From Silvimonas iriomotensis (GTDB lineage Bacteria > Pseudomonadota > Gammaproteobacteria > Burkholderiales > Chitinibacteraceae): a stretch of 64,000 nt of DNA. The stretch is taken from the NCBI RefSeq assembly GCF_014645535.1, contig NZ_BMLX01000001.1:737169-801168 (forward strand), given 5' to 3'. The notes beneath the pieces are model-generated. The model searched no databases, had not been told where the DNA came from, and worked only from the letters and a program-made list of their open reading frames with translations. Positions 10,727 through 20,165 of this stretch are shown in pieces (positions within the stretch are counted from its first letter, which is position 1; the number at the start of each line of letters is the position of its first letter). Position numbers and translations under genes: made by a program.

Positions 10727-12220
10727 TTACTGGATAAAGCGGCTGGCCAGCCAGAACATGCCGGCAGCCAGCGCCATGGCGGCGGGCAGGGTCAGCACCC
10801 AGGCCAGCAGGATATTGCGGATGGTTGCGCCTTGCAGGCCGCTGCGGTTGGCCAGCATGGTGCCCGCCACACCGGAAGACAGCACGTGCGTGGTCGAAAC
10901 CGGCAGGCCAAAGATATTGGCAATGCCGATCGACACCGCGGCGGTAATCTGTGCCGACAAGCCCTGGGCATAGGTCATGCCTTGCTTGCCGATTTTTTCG
11001 CCCACGGTTTGCACCACACGGCGCCAGCCAATCATGGTGCCCACGCCCAGCGCCAGTGCCACGGCCAGAATCACCCAGTACGGCGAGTATTCAGTGGTGC
11101 CGGTCAGGTCTTTGCGCAGGCGGGAAAGGTCGGCTTTTTCATCCGAACCAATGGCCTTCATGCCGCCGACTTTCTTGGCCGTATCATCCAGGCACAACAG
11201 CGAGCGACGCACGCGGTTGCGCGCTTCCGGCGTGATGTCCCGATACGATTGCACGCCATCGAGCGTGCTCAACAGATCGGCAATCATGGGTTCGGTCAGC
11301 GTCGGATCGCACTTGTAGCGCCGCGGCAGTTCGCTGGTCGGGGCTTTGCCCAGTGCCAGGTAGTCGCTCAGTTTGACTTGCTGTTCATTCACGGCCGTGG
11401 CATTGCGCTGGTAAAACTGGCGCAGGTGAATGGCGGCGTCACGCGTGTGTTCAATCTGGTAAGCCGTGGCATCCAGATCAACCACAAACCTGGCCGGCAC
11501 AATGCCGATCAGCACCAGCATGATCAGGCCAATGCCTTTCTGGCCGTCGTTGGAGCCGTGCGCAAAGCTCACGCCCAGCGCCGACAGGATCAGCACCAGG
11601 CGGGTCCAGAACGGCGGATGCTTCTTGCCGTCGATCCCTTTGCGTTCTTCCGGCGTTTTGTGCATGCCCGATTCCGGACGCAGCTTTTTCAAGGCCAGCA
11701 ACAAGGCACCCGCAAGCACCACACCCACAATCGGGGAAATGATCAGCGACATGCCGATTTCAACGGCCTTGCCCCAGTTGATGCCATCCTTGACCGAGGT
11801 ATGTGTCAGCCAGGCATTGGTCAGGCCCACACCCAGAATGGAGCCAATCAGCGTGTGCGAGCTAGAAGCAGGCAAGCCCAGATACCAGGTGCCGAAGTTC
11901 CACAGAATGGCAGACGCCAGCAGCGCAAACACCATGATCAGGCCATGGCTGGTGCTGACATTGATCAGCAAATCAACCGGCAACAGATGCACGATGGCAT
12001 AGGCCACGCCCAGGCCGCCCAGCAAGACGCCAGCGAAATTGAAAATACCGGACAACACCACCGCCAGATGCGGCGGCATGGACTTGGTATAAATCACGGT
12101 GGCGACCGCGTTGGCCGTATCGTGAAAACCGTTGATGAATTCAAAAAAGAGGACAAACAAAAGCGCCAGCGCGAGGCTGACGGCGACATGAAGCGGAATA
12201 CCGCTGAAAAGATCGGGCAT
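10727..12220 (-). CDS. pit: Low-affinity inorganic phosphate transporter, Pit family
   Basis: Proton-coupled symporter for metal-phosphate complexes in the inner membrane. The 497-residue protein matches the length of E. coli PitA. Both inverted family signatures are present: GFHDTANAVATVIYT near residue 31 and SFAHGSNDGQKGIG near residue 220, each in a hydrophobic half. A long soluble loop (residues about 245-375) separates the halves, as in PitA. No PhoU-like gene is adjacent. Confidence 0.93.
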   Translation of the reverse strand: MPDLFSGIPLHVAVSLALALLFVLFFEFINGFHDTANAVATVIYTKSMPPHLAVVLSGIFNFAGVLLGGLGVAYAIVHLLPVDLLINVSTSHGLIMVFALLASAILWNFGTWYLGLPASSSHTLIGSILGVGLTNAWLTHTSVKDGINWGKAVEIGMSLIISPIVGVVLAGALLLALKKLRPESGMHKTPEERKGIDGKKHPPFWTRLVLILSALGVSFAHGSNDGQKGIGLIMLVLIGIVPARFVVDLDATAYQIEHTRDAAIHLRQFYQRNATAVNEQQVKLSDYLALGKAPTSELPRRYKCDPTLTEPMIADLLSTLDGVQSYRDITPEARNRVRRSLLCLDDTAKKVGGMKAIGSDEKADLSRLRKDLTGTTEYSPYWVILAVALALGVGTMIGWRRVVQTVGEKIGKQGMTYAQGLSAQITAAVSIGIANIFGLPVSTTHVLSSGVAGTMLANRSGLQGATIRNILLAWVLTLPAAMALAAGMFWLASRFIQ

Positions 12221-12325
12221 CAGATAGGGACTACAGAGGCAGGATGGGCGGGATTATCCCAGCCCTGGACGGTGCCGTAAATCACATTGATCATGTTTTT
12301 TTGACAAGCGTATTACAGCGACATA

Positions 12326-13876
12326 TCAGGACGAACAAGAGACAGACAAGTCTGCCGCCCAGTCTGGTGCCGGTGCGGCATAGTCGGCAAACTCCGGGCG
12401 CTCGGTAAACGGATGAGCCAGACATTCCTGCAGGCGTTTGACCTCGCTGAAATCACCTTGCTGGGCCTGGCGAATGGCGGTTTCGGCCAGGTGGTTACGC
12501 AAGACATATAGCGGATTGGCAGCCCGCATGCGGCTGGCCCGGTCTGCGCCAGTGAGCTCATTCTGGGCACAGCGGGCCTGGTAGGCCGCCAGCCAGACAT
12601 CAAACCCGTCCCGATCAACAAAGCGGTCACGCAGCGGCGTGGCCAGCGCTTGCGCGTCGTGCACCGTCGCCAGATCGCGCCAGAAGGTGGTCCAGTCTGT
12701 GCGGCTGGCGTGCATCAGGTTCAACAGATCCGTCAGCAGTGTCCAGTCTTCATCCAGCCAGTCTGTCAGCCCCAGCTTGGCCTGGAAGCAGGCGGCGAAG
12801 GCGTCTTCAAACAGGTTCTGGAATTCATGCAGCGCCGCGATGGCCGCTTCCCGATCCAGTAGCGGCAGCAAGGCCTGGGCCAGCGCATTGAGGTTCCACA
12901 GTGCGACCTGCGGTTGCTGGTTATAGGCGTAACGGCCGCTGTCATCGCTGTGATTGCAGATATGGCGTGCATCAAAGCCGTCCATGAAGCCGAACGGGCC
13001 GTAATCAAGCGTCAGGCCCAGAATGGACATGTTGTCGGTATTCATGACGCCGTGACAAAAGCCTACGGCTTGCCATTGCGCCACCATGCTGGCAGTGCGC
13101 GCGATCACGGCTTGCAGCAAGGCCAGCGCCGGCGAGGGCGCTGCGGCGCATTGCGGATAGAAGTGCTGGATGGTCCAGTCGGTCAGGGTGCGCAGATGCG
13201 CGTGTTCATCGTGGTGGCTGTAGTACTCAAAATGGCCAAACCGCACAAACGTGGGTGCAACGCGCGTGACCACGGCCGCAGTTTCGCGCGTTTCCCGCCA
13301 GACCGGCGTGGGCGAGGCCACCAGCGCCAGGGCGCGCGTGGTGGGAATGCCCAGACCATGCATGGCTTCAGAACACAGATATTCCCGGATACTGGAACGC
13401 AGCACCGCGCGGCCATCGGCATGGCGAGACCACGGGGTGGGGCCGGCGCCCTTGAGCTGGATTTCCTGAATCTGGCCGTGCGCATCGGGTAGTTCTGCGA
13501 TCAGGATCGCGCGGCCGTCACCCAGTTGCGGTACATAGACCCCGAACTGATGGCCGCAATACACACTGGCCAGTGGCAGGCTGTCTTGCAGGATGCGGTT
13601 GCCGCCCAGGTAGTCATCAATGCCGGCATGGGCCAGCGCGTCCGGATGCAGGTTCAGCTCGCTGGCCAGCGCACTGTTCCAGACCACCAGTTGTGGCGTG
13701 GTCAGCGGTGTGGGCGGCACGTGCGCAAAAAAGCGCTGCGGCAGCGTGGCAAAGCGGGGCGAGAACGGAGACTCATCGAAAGCGTAGGGCACGGTGGGGT
13801 CCAGACCGCAATGGTCGGTTAATAGTTGAGTGAATCTATCGGGTATTTTATCAGAAATGCCCGATGCCGGGCGCAT
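12326..13876 (-). CDS. selO: Protein adenylyltransferase SelO (YdiU family)
   Basis: Pseudokinase-fold enzyme that transfers AMP from ATP to protein Ser/Thr/Tyr residues, linked to redox stress. YdiU-family blocks are plain: VYSGHQFG-like VYCGHQFGVYVPQLGDGR, KGAGPTPWSR, GVMNTDNMSILGLTLDYGPF (metal-binding Asn/Asp) and ICNHSDDSGRY. The C-terminus is SCSS, where some eukaryotic SelO proteins carry selenocysteine one or two residues in; here it is plain cysteine. The start is uncertain: ATG 13876 gives 516 residues, the frame extends to 13930, and a GTG at 13792 is possible. It is divergent from ybaK. Confidence 0.9.
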   Translation of the reverse strand: MRPASGISDKIPDRFTQLLTDHCGLDPTVPYAFDESPFSPRFATLPQRFFAHVPPTPLTTPQLVVWNSALASELNLHPDALAHAGIDDYLGGNRILQDSLPLASVYCGHQFGVYVPQLGDGRAILIAELPDAHGQIQEIQLKGAGPTPWSRHADGRAVLRSSIREYLCSEAMHGLGIPTTRALALVASPTPVWRETRETAAVVTRVAPTFVRFGHFEYYSHHDEHAHLRTLTDWTIQHFYPQCAAAPSPALALLQAVIARTASMVAQWQAVGFCHGVMNTDNMSILGLTLDYGPFGFMDGFDARHICNHSDDSGRYAYNQQPQVALWNLNALAQALLPLLDREAAIAALHEFQNLFEDAFAACFQAKLGLTDWLDEDWTLLTDLLNLMHASRTDWTTFWRDLATVHDAQALATPLRDRFVDRDGFDVWLAAYQARCAQNELTGADRASRMRAANPLYVLRNHLAETAIRQAQQGDFSEVKRLQECLAHPFTERPEFADYAAPAPDWAADLSVSCSS

Positions 13877-14032
13877 CAACCAGGAAAGTGTCTGCGCGCA
13901 TCCGGTGCACAAATCGGACGCGACGCGCACTGTCGCGGTAAACTCGCCGGTTATTCAGCATGCCGCCATGTCTGGATCTGTGCCGGCAAGTACCGGCGCG
14001 TATCGGGGCGGCAAGCAACAAGTGAGGACTGG

Positions 14033-14530
14033 ATGAGCGAAAAGGCCCCCGTCACCGCAGCCATCCGGGTGCTGCGCCAGCATAAAGCCGTGTTTACCGA
14101 ACACCTTTATGAATACGAAGAAAAGGGCGGCACCACCGTGTCTGCCCGTGAGCTTGGCGTACCGGAACATGCCGTCATCAAGACGCTGGTCATGGAAGAC
14201 GAAGACAAGCACCCGTTGATCGTGCTCATGCATGGCGATTGCGAGGTTTCCACCAAGAACCTGGCGCGTCATCTGCACAAAAAAACCATACGCCCATGTG
14301 CACCGGATATCGCCAACAAGCATTCTGGTTACATGGTGGGCGGCACTTCGCCGTTTGGTACCCGTAAAGCCATGCCGGTTTATATGGAAAAATCCATCAT
14401 GGCGCTGGACCGGATTTACCTCAATGGGGGCAAACGCGGTTTTCTGGTGGCCCTGGCGCCGCAGACCGCGCTGGACATCCTCAAGCCGGAACTGGTCGAA
14501 GTGGCGATTGGCCATGATGAAGCCCACTGA
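14033..14530 (+). CDS. ybaK: Aminoacyl-tRNA deacylase, YbaK/EbsC family
   Basis: YbaK-type trans-editing enzyme that hydrolyses mischarged Cys-tRNA(Pro) and related species. The 165-residue protein is full length for the family. The lysine-bearing blocks KTLVMEDEDKHPLIVLMHGD (48-67) and GYMVGGTSPFGTRKAMPVYME are recognisable. The ATG at 14033 follows GAGGACT and is preferred over an upstream in-frame start at 13826, which would run through the selO promoter region. Thirty-six bases separate it from the adenosyltransferase gene. Confidence 0.9.
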   Translation: MSEKAPVTAAIRVLRQHKAVFTEHLYEYEEKGGTTVSARELGVPEHAVIKTLVMEDEDKHPLIVLMHGDCEVSTKNLARHLHKKTIRPCAPDIANKHSGYMVGGTSPFGTRKAMPVYMEKSIMALDRIYLNGGKRGFLVALAPQTALDILKPELVEVAIGHDEAH

Positions 14531-14566
14531 CCGCAGCACCGACCTCGAACACACGGAGTAACACAT

Positions 14567-15118
14567 ATGGGCAACCGCCTGAGCAAGATCACCACCCGCA
14601 CGGGTGACGACGGGACCACCGGCCTGGGCGATGGCTCACGCGTGGGCAAGGACGACCTGCGCATTCACGCGCTGGGTGAAGTGGACGAGTTGAACTCGCA
14701 ACTGGGCGTGGTGCTGTGTGAAACCCTGCCGGAGGCCATGCGCGATTGTCTGGTACGTGTTCAGCACGACCTGTTCGATCTGGGTGGCGAATTGTGCATT
14801 CCTGGTCACATTGCCATGACCCAAACCCAGTTGCTGCGCCTGGACGAGGCCATTGCCGGCTTCAACGACGAACTGCCGCCGCTCAAAGAGTTCATCCTGC
14901 CGGGCGGCACCCGCGCTGCGGCCTTGCTGCATGTCGGGCGCTGCGTTGCGCGCCGGGCAGAGCGCAGTCTTGTGTGCCTGCGTAAAGAGCAGCACGTGGC
15001 CGATGCCGCTGTGCAGTACCTCAACCGTCTTTCTGATCTTTTGTTTGTGCTGGCCCGCGTGGCGAACCGCGCGCAAGGTCAGGGCGACGTACTGTGGCAG
15101 CCGGGCTTGAACGCCTAG
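14567..15118 (+). CDS. Cob(I)alamin adenosyltransferase, PduO type
   Basis: ATP:cob(I)alamin adenosyltransferase that makes coenzyme B12. The 183-residue protein has the family N-terminal ATP-binding block KITTRTGDDGTTGLGDGSRV (residues about 7-26). The helical signature RCVARRAERS (about 126-135) and NRLSDLLFVLAR (about 149-160) follow. GGAG precedes the ATG and an intrinsic terminator follows. No other cobalamin genes are nearby, so it likely serves corrinoid salvage. Confidence 0.93.
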   Translation: MGNRLSKITTRTGDDGTTGLGDGSRVGKDDLRIHALGEVDELNSQLGVVLCETLPEAMRDCLVRVQHDLFDLGGELCIPGHIAMTQTQLLRLDEAIAGFNDELPPLKEFILPGGTRAAALLHVGRCVARRAERSLVCLRKEQHVADAAVQYLNRLSDLLFVLARVANRAQGQGDVLWQPGLNA

Positions 15119-15149
15119 TAAGCCCTGCGGCTCGCCACTTCTGAATGCG

Positions 15150-15180
15150 CCGGGCTTGCGGGCCCGGTTTTCTGTTTTTT
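15150..15180 (+). terminator. Intrinsic terminator after the adenosyltransferase gene
   Basis: CCGGGC (15150-15155) pairs with GCCCGG (15162-15167), followed by TTTTCTGTTTTTT. Confidence 0.75.
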
Positions 15181-15192
15181 GTCATTGAACGC

Positions 15193-16950
15193 ATGCGTAG
15201 CCTGAATTTATCGTCCTCATCGCGTGGCAGTAACGAGCTGCCCCACCGTTTGCCCGCCATTCCCGCCTGGTTGCTGTTGGTGCTTGTGCTGGCCTGGCTG
15301 CTGCCGGGTCTGATTGGGCACGAGCCCTGGAAGCCGGACGAGGCTTATACCTTTGGCTTGATCGAGCACATTGCCAAAACCGGTGATTGGGTTGTGCCCA
15401 CCCTGGCGGGCGAGCCGTTCATGGAAAAGCCGCCAATCTTCTTTATCAGCGCGGCGTGGGTGCTGCAGGCGTTTGGTGGTGTGTTCAGCCCGCCAGATGC
15501 GGCACGCCTGACTGCCGGCTGCTGGATGCTGCTGGCCATGCTGGGAACGGCGCTATCGGCCCGGCGTATCTTTGGTCAGGGGGCGGGGCGCTGGGCCGTG
15601 CTGCTGTTGCTGGGCTGCCTGGGCCTGCCTTTGCGGGCACACCAGATGCTGACCGATCTGGCACTGCTGGCGGGGATTGCATGGGGGATTTGCGGCCTGA
15701 CCTGGGCACCGGTACGCCCGCTGGCGGGCGGCCTTATGCTGGGCCTGGGTGGCGCGGTTGCTTTTCTGGCCAAGGGTTTGCTTGGGCCGGGGTGTCTGGG
15801 GCTGACCGCAGTCTTGCTGCCGGTGTTTTTGCCGTCTTTTCGTACCGGCCGTTATGCGCTGGCGTTCGTGCTTGCTTTTGTGGTGGGTGCGCCGCTGCCG
15901 GCCTTGTGGATGAACCAGTTGTACGTGCGTGATCCCGCGCTGTTTCAGCTGTGGTTCAGTACCAATAATTTCGGCCGTTTTAATGGCACCGCGCACCTGG
16001 GGCCGGAAGCCACACGCTTTTTCTATCTGAAAACGCTGCCCTGGTATGCTTTCCCGGCGTGGCCGCTGGCCGCGTGGGGGCTGTGGCGCGCGTGGCGCGG
16101 GCAGATTCAGGTCTCGCTGACGGCCATTGCACCGGCCTTGCTGTTCTTTGTGATCAACAGCCTTGTGCTGGTGCTGGCGGCTGACGCGCGCGAACTTTAC
16201 GCCATGCCCTTGCTGGCGCCCCTGGCGCTGACTGCGCTGACCGGGCTGGTGATGCACCGCGAAGGCTCGCGGCGCTGGGCGGGTGTGTCGGTGCTGGTCA
16301 TGGTGCTGGCCGTCATCTTGCTGGCGTGCGCGCTGATCAGCGGTTACGCGCTGGCGACCGGCACGCCGCATGCGGTTGAAGCATTGCTCACGCGCAAGAC
16401 CTTTGCCGGCTGGACGCCGGCGTGGTCCCCGGGGCATTGGCTGGCGTGCGCGGTGATCGTGATTCTGGTGCTGTTGCTGTGGCCGCGCGTGCCGCGCAAT
16501 ACACCGGCCGGCTTTGCCTGGCGCTGGGTGCTGCTGATTACGCTGACCTGGGGCGCCATTGCCACCTTGTGGCTGCCGGCGCTGGACTTTGGCATGCGGT
16601 ATCGGGAAGTGTTCGTCGCGCTCAAGCCTGCGCTGGACAAACCCGTTGCCGAGAACGAATGCATCGCCAGTGTCTGGTTGGGCGAGCCGCAACGCGCGCT
16701 GCTGGATTACTACGATGGCGTGCGCACCCGTCGCCTTGAAACCATGCCGGATGCCTGGTCCTGCCACTGGCTGCTGGTGCAAAGCCGGAGGGGCCAGATG
16801 CCGGCCCTGGTCAATGGCGTCCAGCCTGTGGCGGTCAGCAATCGCCCGGGCGACGACACGGAGCGCTATATGCTGTATCACCTGGCGCAGGATGTACGCA
16901 CGCTCTGGCCCGCTTCTGAGCCGTTGCCGGGCAAGGCGCCGGCAAAGTAA
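15193..16950 (+). CDS. ArnT-like glycosyltransferase family 39 membrane protein
   Basis: Polytopic inner-membrane transferase of the GT39/PMT_2 superfamily, which uses undecaprenyl-linked sugars. The first periplasmic loop after the first membrane helix carries the acidic motif family members use (EPWKPDEAYTFG) followed by GDWVVPTLAGEPFMEKPP, closely matching ArnT. About 12 hydrophobic segments run to residue 480, then a soluble C-terminal domain. The ATG at 15193 is chosen because an upstream start at 15145 would lie before the terminator. It converges on the arn operon, which has its own arnT, so this is a second, more divergent transferase whose acceptor is unknown. Confidence 0.8.
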   Translation: MRSLNLSSSSRGSNELPHRLPAIPAWLLLVLVLAWLLPGLIGHEPWKPDEAYTFGLIEHIAKTGDWVVPTLAGEPFMEKPPIFFISAAWVLQAFGGVFSPPDAARLTAGCWMLLAMLGTALSARRIFGQGAGRWAVLLLLGCLGLPLRAHQMLTDLALLAGIAWGICGLTWAPVRPLAGGLMLGLGGAVAFLAKGLLGPGCLGLTAVLLPVFLPSFRTGRYALAFVLAFVVGAPLPALWMNQLYVRDPALFQLWFSTNNFGRFNGTAHLGPEATRFFYLKTLPWYAFPAWPLAAWGLWRAWRGQIQVSLTAIAPALLFFVINSLVLVLAADARELYAMPLLAPLALTALTGLVMHREGSRRWAGVSVLVMVLAVILLACALISGYALATGTPHAVEALLTRKTFAGWTPAWSPGHWLACAVIVILVLLLWPRVPRNTPAGFAWRWVLLITLTWGAIATLWLPALDFGMRYREVFVALKPALDKPVAENECIASVWLGEPQRALLDYYDGVRTRRLETMPDAWSCHWLLVQSRRGQMPALVNGVQPVAVSNRPGDDTERYMLYHLAQDVRTLWPASEPLPGKAPAK

Positions 16951-16981
16951 CCGGATCAATCACCCGATGATCCCGGCCAAT

Positions 16982-17011
16982 AAAAAACGGGAGGCGAGCC
17001 TCCCGTTTTTT
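16982..17011. terminator. Bidirectional terminator between the GT39 gene and the arn operon
   Basis: A perfect 13-bp stem (16982-16994 with 16999-17011) and a CGAG loop, flanked by six A and six T, serving both convergent units. Confidence 0.93.
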
Positions 17012-17034
17012 ATTGCCTTGCCACAAGCGCCTGA

Positions 17035-18078
17035 TCAGTCGACCAGTTCGCGGGCAGCACCCACCTGGTTCTTGTACGCATCAAAGATACCCTTGAGTGC
17101 GTCGGCCATGCTGGTCTTGGGGGCCCAGTTCAGATCGGTCTTGGTGTTATCGATCTTCGGCACGCGGTTTTGCACGTCCTGGTAACCCTTGCCGTAGTAC
17201 TCGCCGGAAGTGGTTTCAACCACTTGCACCTTGGCTACGCCATCGGCGTATTCCGGGTATTGCTTGGCCAGGTCGATCATCATGGAGGCCAGATCGCGGA
17301 TGGAGTAGTTGTTGACCGGGTTGCCGATGTTGTAGATCTGGCCCGATGCCTTGCCATCCTTGTTCTCGATGATCTTCATCAGTGCATCGATACCGTCATC
17401 GATGTACGTGAAGGCACGCTTTTGATGACCGCCATCCACCAGCTTGATGGTCTCGCCACGGGCGATGTGACCCAGGAACTGGGTAATCACGCGGCTGGAG
17501 CCTTCCTTCGGGGTGTGGATGTTGTCCAGACCAGCGCCGATCCAGTTGAACGGACGGAACAGCGTGTAGTTCAGGCCTTGTTCCATGCCATAGGCGTGGA
17601 TCACGCGGTCCATCAGCTGCTTGGAGCAGGAGTAGATCCAGCGCGGCTTGTTGATCGGGCCGCAGATCAGTTCAGAGTTTTCCGGATCGAATTCGTCGTC
17701 ATGGCACATGCCGTAGACTTCAGAAGTCGACGGGAACACCAGGTGCTTCTTGTATTGCAGGGCCTGACGCACGATCGGCAGGTTGGCTTCAAAGTCCAGT
17801 TCGAACACGCGCAGCGGGTTGTTCACGTAAGTGGACGGCGTGGCGATGGCCACCAGCGGCAGCACCACGTCACACTTCTTCACGTGGTATTCGATCCATT
17901 CCTTGTTGATGGTGATATCACCTTCAAAGAAGTGGAAGCGCTTGTGATCCAGGAATTCACTGATCTTGTCAGTGAACATGTCCATACCGAACACTTCCCA
18001 GTCGGTAGTTTCCAGAATGCGCTTGGTCAGGTGGTGGCCGATAAAACCGTTCACGCCCAGAATCAGCACTTTTTTCAT
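17035..18078 (-). CDS. arnA: UDP-glucuronate decarboxylase half of ArnA, as a separate protein
   Basis: NAD-dependent oxidative decarboxylase converting UDP-glucuronate to the 4-keto pentose precursor of L-Ara4N. It aligns with the C-terminal half of E. coli ArnA: Rossmann motif GVNGFIG (8-14), DVVLPLVAIATP, PSTSEVYGMC with Glu120 (E. coli Glu434), Tyr149/Lys153 of the SDR dyad, and Arg221 (E. coli Arg619), which distinguish it from ordinary epimerases. In E. coli this domain is fused to a formyltransferase; here that partner is the upstream gene, 82 bases away. It is the last gene of the arn operon. Confidence 0.92.
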   Translation of the reverse strand: MKKVLILGVNGFIGHHLTKRILETTDWEVFGMDMFTDKISEFLDHKRFHFFEGDITINKEWIEYHVKKCDVVLPLVAIATPSTYVNNPLRVFELDFEANLPIVRQALQYKKHLVFPSTSEVYGMCHDDEFDPENSELICGPINKPRWIYSCSKQLMDRVIHAYGMEQGLNYTLFRPFNWIGAGLDNIHTPKEGSSRVITQFLGHIARGETIKLVDGGHQKRAFTYIDDGIDALMKIIENKDGKASGQIYNIGNPVNNYSIRDLASMMIDLAKQYPEYADGVAKVQVVETTSGEYYGKGYQDVQNRVPKIDNTKTDLNWAPKTSMADALKGIFDAYKNQVGAARELVD

Positions 18079-18160
18079 CTTCTTTGTCCTTCTCAGGTGT
18101 AACCAACAAATTGAAAATCGGGGCCGGCAATCGGGTGCCGGCCGCTCAGCGCAATGCGCT

Positions 18161-19078
18161 TCAAACCAGTTGCAGCATCTGGCCAGGCAAACTGGCCAGG
18201 GTATCTACAGTCAGTGTCTGGCCTGCGAGTTCAGCATCCAGCACACGCAACACACTGCCATCGGCAGCGCGTGCAAACAGTTTGCCGTCTGCCGCAAACA
18301 GGGCCAGCGGGCCTTGCGAGCCGCTGGCAGCAGCCACACGGGTGCGCCAGAGAATCAGGCGGCCGTGCGGAGTATCGGTAAACGCGCCCGGATAGGGCCG
18401 GGTGACGGCGCGGACCAGATTATGTACCTGCGTTGCCGACTGTTGCCAGTCGATCCGGCCGTCTTCCGCCTTGCGGCCACCAAAGTAGGCGCCCTGACTG
18501 AGGTCTTGCGGCTTGAAGACCGCCGTACCATCAAGCAGGCTGGGCAAGACGTCGTACAGACACTGTTCTGCGACCACGGTGACTTTAACAAAGACTTCTT
18601 CGGCGGTGTCGTCCGGCAGGATGGGCACAGCTTGCTGGGCCACCAGCGGGCCGTTGTCCGGCTTGACGTTCATCACATGCAAGGTGGCGCCGGCTTCGGT
18701 TTCGCCCTTGATGATCGCCCAGTTTACCGGCACGCGGCCACGGTACTTGGGCAGCAGCGAGCCGTGCATATTGAAAGCGCCGCGCTTGACGGACTCCAGC
18801 AGCGGGGCCTTGAGCATGTTGCGGTAGTAGAAACTGAACAGGAAGTCGGCATTGAGCGCGGCAACCTGTTGTTCGACTTCCGGCGTGTTCGGGTCATCCG
18901 GGGTGATGTACGGGATATCGTACTCACGGCAGACCTGGGCAACCGAGCCGAACCAGATGTTCTCGTTGGGGTTGTCTTCATGCGTGACCACCAGCGCGAC
19001 ATCCACACCGCGCGCCAGCAGGGTCTTCAGGCAGCGGACACCCACATTGTGATAGGCAAAAACGACGGCGCGACTCAT
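18161..19078 (-). CDS. arnA: UDP-L-Ara4N formyltransferase half of ArnA, as a separate protein
   Basis: N10-formyltetrahydrofolate-dependent N-formyltransferase for UDP-L-Ara4N. The 305-residue protein matches the N-terminal half of E. coli ArnA. Catalytic Asn103 and His105 lie in AFNMHGSLLPKYRGR, and Asp141 in NVKPDNGPLVAQ. A C-terminal OB-like subdomain contains ITEWx-type residues in altered form (DGRIDWQQSA). Its ATG overlaps the arnC stop by 4 bases. Both halves look intact with their own starts, so this is a genuine split gene pair and not a broken fusion. Confidence 0.92.
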   Translation of the reverse strand: MSRAVVFAYHNVGVRCLKTLLARGVDVALVVTHEDNPNENIWFGSVAQVCREYDIPYITPDDPNTPEVEQQVAALNADFLFSFYYRNMLKAPLLESVKRGAFNMHGSLLPKYRGRVPVNWAIIKGETEAGATLHVMNVKPDNGPLVAQQAVPILPDDTAEEVFVKVTVVAEQCLYDVLPSLLDGTAVFKPQDLSQGAYFGGRKAEDGRIDWQQSATQVHNLVRAVTRPYPGAFTDTPHGRLILWRTRVAAASGSQGPLALFAADGKLFARAADGSVLRVLDAELAGQTLTVDTLASLPGQMLQLV

Positions 19079-20019
19079 TCCTGGTCCTTCTTTTCCAGAA
19101 TGGCGCTGATCAGGTAGCGCGGACGCTGGCGGACTTCATGGTAAATCCGGCCAATGTACTCACCCAGAATACCGATACCGAACAGCGTAATCCCGATCAG
19201 GAAGAAGGCGATGGCGAACAGGGTAAACAGACCGCCGACTTCCGGGCCGACAAAAATACGGCGGGCGATCAGCACCAGCACCAGCAAAGCCGAGAAGAAG
19301 GAAATCACCATGCCCAGCATGGAGAACGCCTGCAGCGGCACAATCGAGAAACCCGTCATCAGGTCAAAGTTCAGACGGATCAGGCTGTAGAGCGAATACT
19401 TGGATTCACCGGCGTGGCGTTCTTCGTGGCCGACAATGACCTCGGTCGGGTTTTGCGAGAACGAATACGCCAGCGCCGGAATAAAGGTGTGCATTTCGGC
19501 GCACTGGTTGATCAGGTCGATGATGCGGCGATCATAAGCGCGCAGCATGCAGCCCTGATCGGTCATCTTGATTTTGGTGAGTTTTTCACGCAGGTGATTC
19601 ATGGCGCGGCTGGCGACGTGACGCCACATGGAGTCATTGCGCTGACGGCGAATGGAACCCACGTAGTCGTGACCCTTGTCCATTTCTGCCAGCAGCGTGC
19701 CCACGTCTTCCGGCGGGTTTTGCAGGTCGGCATCCATGGTGACAATGCGCAGGCCATTGGCGTTTTCAAAACCGGCCAGAATGGCGCGATGCTGGCCGAA
19801 GTTGCCGTTCAGCAAAATCACGCGGGTGACATCCGGGCGCTTTTCAAACTGGGCGGCCAGCATGCCGGCAGAACGATCGCGGCTGCCATCGTTCACAAAC
19901 AGGATTTCATAACTTTTGCCCAGCGCATCAAGCGCCGGGTAGAGCCGGTCGAACAGGGCCTGCAGGCCCGCTTCTTCGTTGTAGACAGGGATAACGACCG
20001 TAACTTCAGGTTGGCTCAT
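19075..20019 (-). CDS. arnC: Undecaprenyl-phosphate 4-deoxy-4-formamido-L-arabinose transferase
   Basis: GT2 family transferase that moves formylated L-Ara4N from UDP to undecaprenyl phosphate. It shows the GT-A start VTVVIPVYNEEAGLQ, a DxD-type site in VTMDADLQNPPED, and two C-terminal membrane helices (about residues 230-300), giving 314 residues. The frame extends to 20130, but ATG 20019 starts the family N-terminus. The product normally needs deformylation by ArnD, which is not encoded in this operon. Confidence 0.92.
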   Translation of the reverse strand: MSQPEVTVVIPVYNEEAGLQALFDRLYPALDALGKSYEILFVNDGSRDRSAGMLAAQFEKRPDVTRVILLNGNFGQHRAILAGFENANGLRIVTMDADLQNPPEDVGTLLAEMDKGHDYVGSIRRQRNDSMWRHVASRAMNHLREKLTKIKMTDQGCMLRAYDRRIIDLINQCAEMHTFIPALAYSFSQNPTEVIVGHEERHAGESKYSLYSLIRLNFDLMTGFSIVPLQAFSMLGMVISFFSALLVLVLIARRIFVGPEVGGLFTLFAIAFFLIGITLFGIGILGEYIGRIYHEVRQRPRYLISAILEKKDQE

Positions 20020-20165
20020 AAGGTGTTGGCTATCGTTGTGTAGGTGAAAGAGGCCGGGGCGCCTGGCGCCGGCCGGCCTGATTCCGGTTGGTTGTATTGT
20101 TGTTATGTTCCAGCCATGGCCGGATTGCATGGCCAGACTGTCATCTGCGCCGCCAGGCGCACCGT

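Noticed and set aside
17035-19078. Possible frameshifted or broken arnA fusion
   Set aside because: The two halves are in separate genes with an 82-base gap, individual start codons and ribosome sites, and all catalytic residues intact. They are a natural split.
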